Of a stretch of DNA of 64,000 bases, positions 1 to 7,796 are shown in pieces. The stretch is from NCBI RefSeq assembly GCF_024138165.1, contig NZ_CP100000.1:1984001-2048000 (forward strand). Reading direction: 5' to 3'. The translations under genes and the position numbers were made by a program. The notes beneath the pieces were generated by a model. It had not been told where the DNA came from. It searched no databases and saw nothing but the letters and a program-made list of their open reading frames with translations. The stretch is from Halorussus vallis. GTDB taxonomy: Archaea > Halobacteriota > Halobacteria > Halobacteriales > Haladaptataceae. The number at the start of each line of letters is the position of its first letter. Position 1 is the stretch's first letter.

Positions 1-434
1 ACGGTGTTCTCGTCGTCCGACGTGAGGTTCCGGAAGTCGTTCTCGCCGCGGAGTTCTGCGAGCGCCGATTCCGCACGTTCGAGGTCTGCGTCGGGCGCGT
101 ACAGGTGGTAGACGTACTCTCGATACTCGGCGTGGTGAGTCGCGTGGAAGCCCGCGGGCGCGTCGGCGCCGGCCCACGCCCGAATCGACGCCGGGAGTTC
201 GCTGTTGAACGCCCGGGGCGTGAGCCAGTCGGGACACGCGAAAGCGACGGTCTGAGCGACCGCCGAGACGCCGGCGTCGGTCCGGCCCGCCGCGGCGTAG
301 CCCTCGGGCTTTCCGTCGGCGACGCCGAGACGCCCGAGCGCGGTGAAGATACGTCCCTCGACCGTCGGCACGTCGGGTTGGCGCTGGAAGCCGTGATAGG
401 GGCGACCGTCGTACGCGACCCGGAACGCTCGCAT
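1..434 (-). CDS. truA: tRNA pseudouridine(38-40) synthase TruA, N-terminal part (runs off the window)
   Basis: Converts uridines 38-40 of the tRNA anticodon arm to pseudouridine in the cytoplasm. The 144 visible residues start MRAFRVAYDGRPYHGFQRQP, the usual N-terminus of the family, and carry GRTDAGVSA, whose Asp53 is the expected catalytic residue. The ATG at 434 is the first residue of the conserved beta strand, so the start is well supported. An A/T-rich TATA-like stretch (plus-strand acttagtttgg) lies about 35 bases upstream. The C-terminal half lies outside the window, so integrity cannot be judged. It is transcribed in the same direction as hisS and the SHOCT gene but is separated from them by about 300 bases with a strong hairpin, so it probably has its own transcript. 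Confidence 0.95.
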   Translation of the reverse strand, partial: MRAFRVAYDGRPYHGFQRQPDVPTVEGRIFTALGRLGVADGKPEGYAAAGRTDAGVSAVAQTVAFACPDWLTPRAFNSELPASIRAWAGADAPAGFHATHHAEYREYVYHLYAPDADLERAESALAELRGENDFRNLTSDDENT

Positions 435-731
435 GGTGCTCAACTCGGTGTCGGCGGCGGAGGTACTTAGTTTGGCGGAAGGCGCGTCCACCGGAACGTC
501 TCGACCGCAACCACGGATACCAATGCGACACCGGAGACACTGCCGAACGTTCAAGTACGAAGCCGCGGCCAACCCGCCCCGTGACGTAGCACTCGCCGCG
601 GAGGGTTCCGCGATTGCACGGTACGTCCCTCCGCGATTCGCTCTTCGAGACGCGGGCGGAGACCGAGCGTCTCCGCCCGCGTCTCGTTCGTGCCGTCTGT
701 TCGCCACTCTTCGGACGACCCGGGAGACGCG
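435..731. other. Intergenic stretch between truA and the SHOCT gene
   Basis: No convincing gene. It holds the truA promoter region near 466-474 and one very strong inverted repeat (646-686, listed separately). The rest is GC-rich sequence in which I see nothing further. Confidence 0.6.
646..686 (-). terminator. 18-bp perfect hairpin downstream of the SHOCT gene
   Basis: The arms 646-663 and 669-686 are exact reverse complements around a 5-base loop (664-668). The hairpin lies about 46 bases past the stop codon of the minus-strand SHOCT gene and before the truA promoter. It is therefore placed to end the hisS/SHOCT transcript or to protect its 3' end. No long T run follows on the minus strand, so calling it a terminator is an inference from position and stem stability. 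Confidence 0.5.
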
Positions 732-1112
732 TCACTTGCGGTCGAACGCCCGCTCCCTCGAACCGGCCGCCTCGACGTTCTCGGTTTCCAGCAGTCGTTC
801 GAGGCGGCGCTCGAACTCGTCGTGGGTCAGTTCGCCGTCGGCGTAGCGCGAGCGGAGCCTCGCCACCGGTTCGTCCGACGCGGGCGTTTGGTCGGCCCGG
901 GCGCCGTCGCTCTCGTTCTCGCTCTCGACTATCGGCAACTTCTCTCCGATGAGCGCGACCAGCGGGACGGCGATGAAGAAGCCGAGGACGAAGATGCTCG
1001 GGACGAGGAACTCCAGGCCCAGCACCGCCGCGAACGCCGTCAGCCCGAACGTCAGGACGGTCAGGACCAAGAGCAGTCGACTCTTCTCGAACTGCAACGA
1101 ACGCTGGTTCAT
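732..1112 (-). CDS. Two-helix membrane protein with C-terminal SHOCT domain
   Basis: A 126-residue protein. Two hydrophobic helices (about residues 12-32 and 37-57) are followed by an acidic linker. A C-terminal SHOCT domain (about residues 85-115, with RYADGELTHDEFERRLERLL) follows. SHOCT is a short helical oligomerisation motif common at the ends of archaeal and bacterial membrane proteins; no enzymatic role is known. The ATG at 1112 is preferred over a longer start at 1139, because an A/T-rich TATA-like stretch (aatctttttg on the minus strand) would fall inside the longer version but sits about 30 bases upstream of 1112. The gene lies 45 bases downstream of hisS on the same strand. Exact function unknown. 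Confidence 0.8.
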   Translation of the reverse strand: MNQRSLQFEKSRLLLVLTVLTFGLTAFAAVLGLEFLVPSIFVLGFFIAVPLVALIGEKLPIVESENESDGARADQTPASDEPVARLRSRYADGELTHDEFERRLERLLETENVEAAGSRERAFDRK

Positions 1113-1157
1113 GGTCGGCGCTACGAGGGACGCCGACAAAAAGATTCAATCTCGCAA

Positions 1158-2465
1158 CTACTCGAAGTCCTCGTAGGTCGGCCGGTGCTCGTCTTCGGGC
1201 GGGAAATCGTCGACAGGCACCTGGGTCTGGTCGCCGGAGGCCATGTCCTTGATCGTCACGTTCCCGTCGGCGAGGTCCTGCTCGCCGACGATGACAACCG
1301 TCTCGGCGTTGACGGAGTCGGCGTAGTCGAGCTGTGCGCTGAAGCTCCGCCCCGAGACGTCCGTTTCGACGACGAAGCCGCGCTCGCGTAGCTCGCGGGT
1401 GATTTCGGACGCGACGTCGCGGGTGTCGCCGACCTGCAGGACGTAGTAGTCGGTCGTCGCCTCCTCCTCGGGCCAGACGCCCGCGCGCTGACAGAGCAGC
1501 GAGAGCGGCGCGACCCCCGGCGCGACGCCGACGGCGGGCGTCGGCTGACCGCCGAAGCTCTCGATGAGGTCGTCGTAACGACCACCGCCGAACACCGACC
1601 GCTTGACCTCGCCGGTCGAGTCGAAGCACTCGAAGACGACCCCGGTGTAGTAGTCGAGGCCGCGCGCGGTCCGGAGCGAGAGTTCGCAGTACTCCCGCGC
1701 GCCGAAGTCGGCGGTCGCCGCCAGGACGTCCTGGAGGTTCGTGACCGCCGCCTCGACGCGGTCGGTGCCCGCGAACTCGATGAGGTCGTCCAGATCTTCC
1801 TCGCTCTTGTCGAGCAGCGCGTCGAACTGCTCGGCCTGGTCGTAGGAGAGGCCGGCGTCGTTGAGCAGGCCGTGGTATTCGGCTTCGTCGACCTTCTCGC
1901 TCTTGTCGACCGCGCGGATCGCCGCTCGAGCGTCCACGTCGGCGTCGAACGATTCGAGCAGGCCGCCGAGGATGTCGCGGTGGCTGACCCGGAACTCGAA
2001 GTCGTCGGCGGTGAGTCCGAGTCCCGTCAGCGCGTCCGCGGCGTAGGCGAGAATTTCGGCGTCGGCGCTGGGGTCCGAAGAACCGAAGATGTCGGCGTTG
2101 AGCTGGTAGAATTCGCGGTACCTGCCCTGCTGGGGTTCCTCGTACCGCCAGAACGGCCGGGTCGAAACCCACTTGATGGGTTTGGTGAGCTCCTGCTGTT
2201 TCGCCACAACCATCCGGGCGACCGTCGGGGTCAGTTCGGGCGTCATCGCGACCTCGCGGCCGCCCTGGTCCTCGAATGCATAGAGTTCGTCGACGATGCC
2301 CTCGCCGCTCTTGTCGACGTACATCTGCGTGCGTTCGAGCGCGGGCGTCCCGATCTCCCGGAAGCCGTACCGGTGCGCGGTTTCTTCGAGCGTGTCGAAC
2401 ATCTCGCGGCGCGCGCTCATCTCCGGGGGGTAGAAGTCCCGGAAGCCCTTGATTCGGTCGTACAT
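1158..2465 (-). CDS. hisS: Histidine--tRNA ligase
   Basis: Class II aminoacyl-tRNA synthetase charging tRNA-His, 435 residues, normal for archaeal HisS. It starts MYDRIKGFRDFYPPEM, the typical opening that precedes motif 1. The histidine-binding signature ARGLDYYTG and the motif 3 region FGGGRYDDLIESFGG are visible, followed by an anticodon-binding domain (about residues 330-420). An upstream ATG at 2534 would add 23 residues. It is less likely because the family starts at MYDRIKG and a TATA-like CTTTCAAGCG lies about 30 bases before 2465. The gene is downstream of the PP-loop, PDCD5-type and S19e genes on the same strand, a translation-related neighbourhood. Confidence 0.95.
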   Translation of the reverse strand: MYDRIKGFRDFYPPEMSARREMFDTLEETAHRYGFREIGTPALERTQMYVDKSGEGIVDELYAFEDQGGREVAMTPELTPTVARMVVAKQQELTKPIKWVSTRPFWRYEEPQQGRYREFYQLNADIFGSSDPSADAEILAYAADALTGLGLTADDFEFRVSHRDILGGLLESFDADVDARAAIRAVDKSEKVDEAEYHGLLNDAGLSYDQAEQFDALLDKSEEDLDDLIEFAGTDRVEAAVTNLQDVLAATADFGAREYCELSLRTARGLDYYTGVVFECFDSTGEVKRSVFGGGRYDDLIESFGGQPTPAVGVAPGVAPLSLLCQRAGVWPEEEATTDYYVLQVGDTRDVASEITRELRERGFVVETDVSGRSFSAQLDYADSVNAETVVIVGEQDLADGNVTIKDMASGDQTQVPVDDFPPEDEHRPTYEDFE

Positions 2466-2576
2466 GTGCTCGGATTGGGCGAGCGCGCGCTTGAAAGCTT
2501 CCGTTCGGGCGAGGCTCCCTGCGGCGGTCGACATCCGACCGCCGGAAACCGTGGGGAGTCGGTCGTCGGAGTCGGG

Positions 2577-3167
2577 TCAGCGAAAGCCGGTCACGTAGGT
2601 CTGGGTGTGGTCGGGGAACACCTCGGCGACGGCCGCCTCGCCGTGTTCGTCGGCCAGTAGCGTCCGGAGTTCGTCCTCGTAGTCGGCCTTCGGTATCTCC
2701 TCGCTCGGGCCAGTCGTCACCGACAGTTTCGCGCCGACAAGCCGGTCGACCGCCGCGCGGCCGAACCCGGCCAGCGGGACGATGTAGTCGACGTCGTGGC
2801 GGTCTTCGAGGCTCTGGGCCTGCGCCCGCGAGATGGAGGGCACCCGGTCGTCGCGCCGGGTGCCGTCGGCGACCGCGTCGAACCCCATGTCGGCCACCGA
2901 TTCGAGCGCGTGCTGGTGGACTCGCTGGATGCCGTTGCGCGGGTAGCCGTCTTCGCGCATTCGGTCGACGACCTCCTCGGCCACGGCTTCGTCCAGGTCG
3001 ACGGTGTCGAAGTCGAAGCCGGTCGCCTCCGCCGTCTCGCGGGCGTGCTCCCACGCGTCGGTGACGCCGAACCGGGCGGTGACCAGCGTCACGTCGTAGA
3101 AGTCGTCGAGCAGGAGTGCCGCCAGCGTCGAGTCCTTCCCGCCGCTGTAGAGGAGTCCGAGTTCCAT
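2577..3167 (-). CDS. PP-loop ATP pyrophosphatase-like protein (adenine nucleotide alpha-hydrolase superfamily)
   Basis: A 196-residue protein with the PP-loop motif SGGKDS at residues 8-13, diagnostic of N-type ATP pyrophosphatases. These adenylate a substrate, often a tRNA base, a sulfur acceptor or a carboxylate. The rest (ARFGVTDAWEHARETAEATG; ADGTRRDDRVPS; LVGAKLSVTTGPSEE) matches a family widespread in haloarchaea without assigned substrate. It begins one base after the stop codon of the PDCD5-type gene (TGA 3169-3171), so the two are cotranscribed and probably translationally coupled, and hisS follows. A tRNA- or translation-related reaction is a reasonable inference from context, not shown by sequence. 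Confidence 0.85.
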   Translation of the reverse strand: MELGLLYSGGKDSTLAALLLDDFYDVTLVTARFGVTDAWEHARETAEATGFDFDTVDLDEAVAEEVVDRMREDGYPRNGIQRVHQHALESVADMGFDAVADGTRRDDRVPSISRAQAQSLEDRHDVDYIVPLAGFGRAAVDRLVGAKLSVTTGPSEEIPKADYEDELRTLLADEHGEAAVAEVFPDHTQTYVTGFR

Positions 3168-3168
3168 C

Positions 3169-3510
3169 TCAGCGCCGCCGGATGTTGAAGCTCTTCGAGT
3201 CGGGCTTCAGTTCGCGGAGGAGCTCTTTCATCTTGTCCTCGTCTATCTGGCCGTTGACCCGGCCGCTCTGGGCCAGCGCCAGAATCTGCTGTTCGACGCG
3301 GTCGGCGAAGTCGGGCTTGCTCATTCGGACGGAGTTGAGCCGCTTGCGCGCGCCGTCGGTGAGGTACTTGCGGAGCAGCGCCTGCTTCTGGGCGTCGGCC
3401 TGCTGCTGGGCCTGCTGTTGGGCCTCCTCCTGTTCGCCCTGCTCCTGCATCTCCTGCATCTTCTGCTTGCGGAGTTCTTCGAGTCGTTCGTCGTCGGGGC
3501 TGTCGCTCAT
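3169..3510 (-). CDS. PDCD5-type DNA-binding protein
   Basis: A 113-residue member of the archaeal/eukaryotic PDCD5 (TFAR19) family, a small helical-bundle protein reported to bind nucleic acid. The N-terminal third is a charged, Gln-rich helix (residues 8-45). It is followed by the conserved core [20 protein letters not shown] and a C-terminal segment ending KSFNIRRR. Pairing with rps19e is common in archaea and suggests a ribosome-linked role. A T-rich element (atttttggcc on the minus strand) about 30 bases upstream of the ATG suggests a second promoter inside the cluster. The Gln-rich helix has low sequence complexity. Confidence 0.9.
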   Translation of the reverse strand: MSDSPDDERLEELRKQKMQEMQEQGEQEEAQQQAQQQADAQKQALLRKYLTDGARKRLNSVRMSKPDFADRVEQQILALAQSGRVNGQIDEDKMKELLRELKPDSKSFNIRRR

Positions 3511-3635
3511 ACTACTCGTTCGTTAACGCGCACGGCCAAAAATGATTACGGAGGGCGGCCGGCGCGCGGGGGTCGTCGAACGTCGGCGGCGCTATCGGAG
3601 TCGGGGTTCGACGGCGCGAAAAAGCGGCGGAGCGC

Positions 3636-4091
3636 TCAGGCGTAGCGTTCGAGTTCGGGGCGGTCGAGGTCCTCCATGACCTCGCCCGCGGTGTCGTCGA
3701 GCAGGCTGCGACCTTCGCCGGTCACGATGCGGCCCGCGCCGCCCTCGGTGTCGACGAGGTCCTCGTCTTCGAGCTGCTGGAGCATCGTCCGGATGATCTT
3801 CCGGCTGCCGTTGCGGCGGTGCTCGGGCGCGACCTGGTAGCGGTTCGAGCCGTCCTTCTTGCCGCCGTACTCGGTGGCGAGGCGCTCGACGCCGACCGGC
3901 CCGTTGGTGGCGACCTTGCGGAGCACGCTGGCCGTTCGGAGGTACCAGAAGTTCTCCTGCTCGGGCGGGAGTTCGCGCTGCGTGCCGGTCTTGGTGAACG
4001 TGGCCCAGTCGGGTTCGTCGATTCGGTCCTCGAGCTTCGCGGCGACCGCCTCGATGAGGTCGTCCGCGGGAACGTCGTAGAGCGTCGTCAT
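3636..4091 (-). CDS. rps19e: 30S ribosomal protein S19e
   Basis: A 151-residue protein of the small ribosomal subunit found in archaea and eukaryotes. Family features include MTTLYDVPADDLIEAVA at the start, FWYLRTASVLRKVATNGPVG (residues about 48-67) and YGGKKDGSNRYQVAPEHRRN (about 74-93). The winged-helix fold presents a basic face to 16S rRNA. The ATG at 4091 is preceded by a clear TATA box (CTTTAAACG on the minus strand) about 27 bases upstream, which supports a leaderless start. Longer reading-frame extension upstream has no coding character. It heads the cluster rps19e - PDCD5-type - PP-loop - hisS. Confidence 0.97.
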   Translation of the reverse strand: MTTLYDVPADDLIEAVAAKLEDRIDEPDWATFTKTGTQRELPPEQENFWYLRTASVLRKVATNGPVGVERLATEYGGKKDGSNRYQVAPEHRRNGSRKIIRTMLQQLEDEDLVDTEGGAGRIVTGEGRSLLDDTAGEVMEDLDRPELERYA

Positions 4092-4177
4092 ACCCACGAA
4101 TTCCGTTCCGCGGCGTTTAAAGCCATCGTTACAAGCCGACGCGTCCGCCGGATTCCTCGCGGCCCCGCCCCGCGCGC

Positions 4178-5218
4178 TCACTCGCCGACGCCGTAGGCGT
4201 TGTCGGCTTCGAGCATCGCGGTGGCGCTCCCGCCGATCAGGACGGGCAGCCAGTAGGTCGCCCCGCGGTGGATGAGCGCGGCCGCGGCCGCGGTCTGGGC
4301 GTCGACGCCCGTCACAGGAACGATGAGCACGACGAGTGCGGCCTCGACGCCGCCGAGGCCGCCCGGCAGGGGCGTGACTCCCGCGACACTCGCCAGCGGG
4401 ACGACGAACAGCGCGGCGGCGAACGGGACCTGGTGGCCGAGCGCGAGCAACGATAGCCATAGCGAGACGGACAACAGCAACCACCCGAACGCAGAGAACG
4501 CCAGCGCGAGCGCGAGCTGGTGACGGTCGCCCGCGACCCGTTCGAGCGCCGCGAAGAAGCCCGAGATGCGTCGCCGGATCGTGGCCTCCTCGGGCGGGTC
4601 GACTCGGGGGAGCACGCGCCCGAGCGTACCGCCGACGCGGCCGACGACGCCGACCGCGAGGTCGGCCGCCCGGTCGCGGTTCCGCCAGGCGAGGTAGGCC
4701 GCGGCGGGGACCGCGAGCGCCAGCGCGACCAGCGAGACGGCCGCGAACTCGACGCGGTCGCCGACGGTGAACTTCGCGGTGTAGTAGCCCACGCCGACGA
4801 GCGCGAACGAAACCGACGGGACGAAGTTCAGGGTGTCGACGCTGGCGACCGCCGCGAGGCCGTTCTCGTACTCGGTGCCCGTCGTCCGGGAGACGAGCAG
4901 GGCGCTGAACGGTTCGCCGCCCGCCTGCCCGAACGGCGTGATGTTGTTGGCGAACGTCGCGCCCGAGAAGAGCAGGAATGCCCGGGGGACCGACACCGTG
5001 ACCGCGATGACCGACAGCACCGTCCGGAGCGCGAGACTCCACGCGAGGAGCCATCCGACCGCGACGACACAGACGGCCGCGACGAGAGGCAGGTCGGCGT
5101 GGGTCAGCGCCGCCGCCACGTCGTCCAGTCCGACCAGCGAGTAGAGGCCCAGCAGGACGACGACGGCGGCACCGAATCCGACCGCTACGGACCGCGCTTC
5201 CCCGAGGTCTACGTCCAT
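4178..5218 (-). CDS. UPF0104 / lysylphosphatidylglycerol synthase transmembrane-region family protein
   Basis: A 346-residue integral membrane protein with about eight hydrophobic helices. Family signatures are ATFANNITPFGQAGGEP (near residue 95) and VTPLPGGLGGVEAALV (near residue 285). The family covers the flippase-like membrane part of bacterial MprF and archaeal AglD-like proteins, and members are linked to lipid or lipid-linked sugar translocation. No soluble synthase domain is attached, so lysyl transfer is not expected. The ATG at 5218 is preferred to a GTG at 5254, because a TATA-like CTTCAAGCC lies about 30 bases upstream of 5218 and overlaps the longer version. It stands alone, upstream of rps19e on the same strand. 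Confidence 0.88.
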   Translation of the reverse strand: MDVDLGEARSVAVGFGAAVVVLLGLYSLVGLDDVAAALTHADLPLVAAVCVVAVGWLLAWSLALRTVLSVIAVTVSVPRAFLLFSGATFANNITPFGQAGGEPFSALLVSRTTGTEYENGLAAVASVDTLNFVPSVSFALVGVGYYTAKFTVGDRVEFAAVSLVALALAVPAAAYLAWRNRDRAADLAVGVVGRVGGTLGRVLPRVDPPEEATIRRRISGFFAALERVAGDRHQLALALAFSAFGWLLLSVSLWLSLLALGHQVPFAAALFVVPLASVAGVTPLPGGLGGVEAALVVLIVPVTGVDAQTAAAAALIHRGATYWLPVLIGGSATAMLEADNAYGVGE

Positions 5219-5573
5219 CGGTTCGACCGACGGGGGATTGGGGCTTGAAGCCACCGAAGAACGGTTCGGAACGATGGCTAGGGAGACTAGTTATTACGGG
5301 CACCCTGTAGCTCCCACTTCGAATTCTGAAACCGGAAGCCAGCGAACACTCGCGACGAATTGCAGCAGTAACTGGAAACGTGACCGCCTCGAAAGTCCCG
5401 CCCTGCCGGTTGATCTTCCGGGCGCTCCTGTGGTTTGGTTCACCGGCGGTTTCGAAGGTTGAACGTCCCACGTGGCGCGCGGGTACGACCCCCATACGAC
5501 ACACGTCCCACCGAACCCGATGTCTCGCAGCAAAGACAGGACACTTTTCTCCGCCGGGACGCAATCGAAGTGC
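5219..5573. other. Divergent intergenic region between the UPF0104 gene and thiL
   Basis: 355 bases without a convincing gene. It contains the minus-strand promoter of the UPF0104 gene and a T-rich element (acacttttctcc, about 5539-5550) upstream of thiL. A segment of lower GC around 5278-5345 has no recognisable RNA or protein feature. Confidence 0.5.
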
Positions 5574-6461
5574 ATGGACGAGCGGGCGGCCTTGGCGGCC
5601 ATCGCCGACCGACTGCCGAGCGCCGGCGACGACGCCGCGGTCGTGGACGGGCAGGTGCTGACGACCGACATGCTCCACGAGACGACCGACTTCCCCGACG
5701 GGACGACCCGCTACACCGCGGGCTGGCGGGCGGTCGGCGCGTCGCTGTCGGACGTGGCGGCCATGGGCGCGCGAGCGACCGCCGCGGTGGCGGTGTACGC
5801 CGCGACCGAATTCGACCCCGACGAACTCGACGCGTTCGTCTCGGGCGCCAGCGACGTCTGCGAGGCGGTCGGCGCGGAATACGTCGGCGGCGACCTAGAC
5901 CAGAGCCGGGAGTTCACCGCCGCGACCACGGCGCTCGGCCGGACCGACGACCCGGTGTTGCGCTCGGGCGCGAGCGCGGGCGAGGTCGTCTGCGTGACGG
6001 GGACGCTCGGTCGGAGCGCGGCCGCGGTCGAACTGTTCGACCGCGGCGACGTCGAACGCGCCAACGAACTGTTCCGGTTCGAACCGCGGGTGGCCGCCGG
6101 GCGCGCGCTTGCACCTCGCGCCACCGCGATGATGGACTCCTCCGACGGCCTCGCGCGGTCGCTCCACCAACTCGCGGAGGCGAGCGACTGCGGTTTCTCC
6201 GTGGAGTTCGACGCGCTCCCGGTCGACGAGGCGGTCCGGGCGGTAGTCGAGGATAGTGACGGCGGGGAGGACGAGATTCGGGAACTCTCCGTCTTCTTCG
6301 GCGAGGATTTCGAACTCGTATTCACGCTCCCCGAGTCCGACCTCGCGGCCGCGAGGTCGGACTCGCCGACGCCGATATCGGTGGTCGGCGAGGTCACCGA
6401 ATCGGGCGTCGAGATGGACGGCGAGGCGCTGGCGGACCGCGGGTACACTCACGGGGCGTGA
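5574..6461 (+). CDS. thiL: Thiamine-monophosphate kinase
   Basis: Phosphorylates thiamine monophosphate to the active cofactor thiamine diphosphate using ATP. The 295-residue length is normal. The start MDERAALAAIADRLPS leads into GDDAAVV, and GWRAVGASLSDVAAMGA, GGDLDQSRE, VTGTLGRS and MDSSDGLARSL are the metal- and nucleotide-binding motifs of the ThiL/PurM-like fold. The ATG at 5574 is preferred: family members start here and a T-rich promoter element lies about 30 bases upstream. Unusually, codons for the stretch around PESDLAAARSDS (6332-6365) form a 34-bp perfect palindrome, reported separately. Convergent with the M50 protease gene. Confidence 0.95.
   Translation: MDERAALAAIADRLPSAGDDAAVVDGQVLTTDMLHETTDFPDGTTRYTAGWRAVGASLSDVAAMGARATAAVAVYAATEFDPDELDAFVSGASDVCEAVGAEYVGGDLDQSREFTAATTALGRTDDPVLRSGASAGEVVCVTGTLGRSAAAVELFDRGDVERANELFRFEPRVAAGRALAPRATAMMDSSDGLARSLHQLAEASDCGFSVEFDALPVDEAVRAVVEDSDGGEDEIRELSVFFGEDFELVFTLPESDLAAARSDSPTPISVVGEVTESGVEMDGEALADRGYTHGA
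6332..6365. repeat. 34-bp perfect palindrome inside thiL
   Basis: Bases 6332-6348 are the exact reverse complement of 6349-6365 with no loop, centred on GCGGCCGC. The central 14 bases, CTCGCGGCCGCGAG, are identical to the centre of the palindrome in the threonine synthase-like gene at 20318-20363. The segment encodes the SDLAAARSDS region near the ThiL C-terminus. Confidence 0.95.
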
Positions 6462-6505
6462 GAGTACGGACGAAGAGCGAGACGACCGATTTCAGGCGAC
6501 GAATC

Positions 6506-7624
6506 TCAGGTGATGATTTCGATTGGCACCGGCGTGAAACACAGCGCGCCGAGCAGGAACGTCAGGAGTCCCACCAGCTTCCGGCGCACGTCCAACCGAC
6601 GGTCGTCTATCGGCTTGGCCGGGCCGACGTAGGCGACCCAGGTCGCGAGCAGCCCCCAGAACACCCACAGCACCGAGGCGTTCGACACCTGCTTGACGTA
6701 GAAGACGTAGGCCGCGAGGCCGAACAGCGCGACGGGCACCAGCGCGGCGACCCGTTCCTGCTGTTCGCCCACCATCGCCCGGACGATGTGGCCGCCGTCG
6801 AGTTGGCCGACCGGGATGAGGTTCAGGAAGGTGATGAACATCCCGACCCAGCCGCCGATGACCACCGGGTTGACCGACTTCGTCGGGGTATCGTAGGTGA
6901 GCGGTTCGCCGACCGCGGCCGCGATGATGTGCAACAGCGGCGGGTAGCCGAACTCGACCTCGATGGTGTTGGCGCTGGCTAAGAACTCCTGAGAGACGGT
7001 CACCGGTTCCATCGTCAGTCCGACGGCGGTGACGACGACGGTGGCGACCAGCCCCGCGAGCGGGCCGGCGACGCCGATGTCGAACAGCGCCTCGCGGTCG
7101 GGCATCTGGCCCTTCATCCGGATGACCGCGCCCATCGTCCCGATGAGCGTCGGCATCGGGATGAAGTACGGAAGCGACGCCTCGACGCCGTGGTAGCGGG
7201 TCATCACGTAGTGGCCGAGTTCGTGAGTCAACAGCACCCCGAGCACCGCCGCGGTGAACGGCCAGGCCCGGAGCGCGGCCGCCGGATTCTGCGCGACGTC
7301 GATGTGGTACCACGCCGCCCCCGCGTAGAGCGTCGAGATGACAGTGAGCAACAACAGTACGACGTTCGTCCACGGGAAGCCGTCGATGCCCGTCTCGGCG
7401 GGTTCGGCGACCAGCACGTACTCGCCGGTTCGACTGGAGAGATTCACCTCGTAACCGTACTCGCGGAACAGCGGCCACACGGTTTCCATGAGCCGTTCCC
7501 GGGGCACGGTCGGTTCGCCGTAGTACACTATCTGCTCGCCGTCGCGGCGGGTTTCGTACACTCGAAACACCGAGGCGAGTCGCTCCGGCGAGGGACCGTC
7601 TGCGGGCGGGTCGGTCGCACCCAT
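6506..7624 (-). CDS. Site-2 protease family (M50) membrane metalloprotease
   Basis: A 372-residue intramembrane zinc protease. The zinc motif HELGH is at residues 134-138, and the second metal ligand is in NLIPVGQLDGGH, which follows a membrane segment. About six to seven hydrophobic helices surround a soluble N-terminal domain (residues 1-80). This is the haloarchaeal M50 form without a PDZ domain. Such proteases cut membrane-anchored regulators or clear membrane proteins; the substrate is unknown. The start at 7624 gives MGATDPPADGPSPERLASVF, a typical acidic N-terminus. It is convergent with thiL and divergent from priL, about 170 bases away. Confidence 0.92.
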   Translation of the reverse strand: MGATDPPADGPSPERLASVFRVYETRRDGEQIVYYGEPTVPRERLMETVWPLFREYGYEVNLSSRTGEYVLVAEPAETGIDGFPWTNVVLLLLTVISTLYAGAAWYHIDVAQNPAAALRAWPFTAAVLGVLLTHELGHYVMTRYHGVEASLPYFIPMPTLIGTMGAVIRMKGQMPDREALFDIGVAGPLAGLVATVVVTAVGLTMEPVTVSQEFLASANTIEVEFGYPPLLHIIAAAVGEPLTYDTPTKSVNPVVIGGWVGMFITFLNLIPVGQLDGGHIVRAMVGEQQERVAALVPVALFGLAAYVFYVKQVSNASVLWVFWGLLATWVAYVGPAKPIDDRRLDVRRKLVGLLTFLLGALCFTPVPIEIIT

Positions 7625-7796
7625 TCGTTTCGAGATACGTCGCGCTCGTTGATAAACCCCCGGACGACGGCCGGATTCGTTCCCGCTGGCTGAAGCGTTC
7701 GGCCGCGGGACGACCGACGCCGGCGCCGGCCACCCCGGAGCGACGCCGACTGCGCGGACCGGGGCGTTTATCCGACTCGGTCGGAATGGGGGAGGT

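Noticed and set aside
2466-2534. N-terminal extension of HisS by 23 residues
   Set aside because: The family starts at MYDRIKGFRD, and a promoter-like element falls within the extension.
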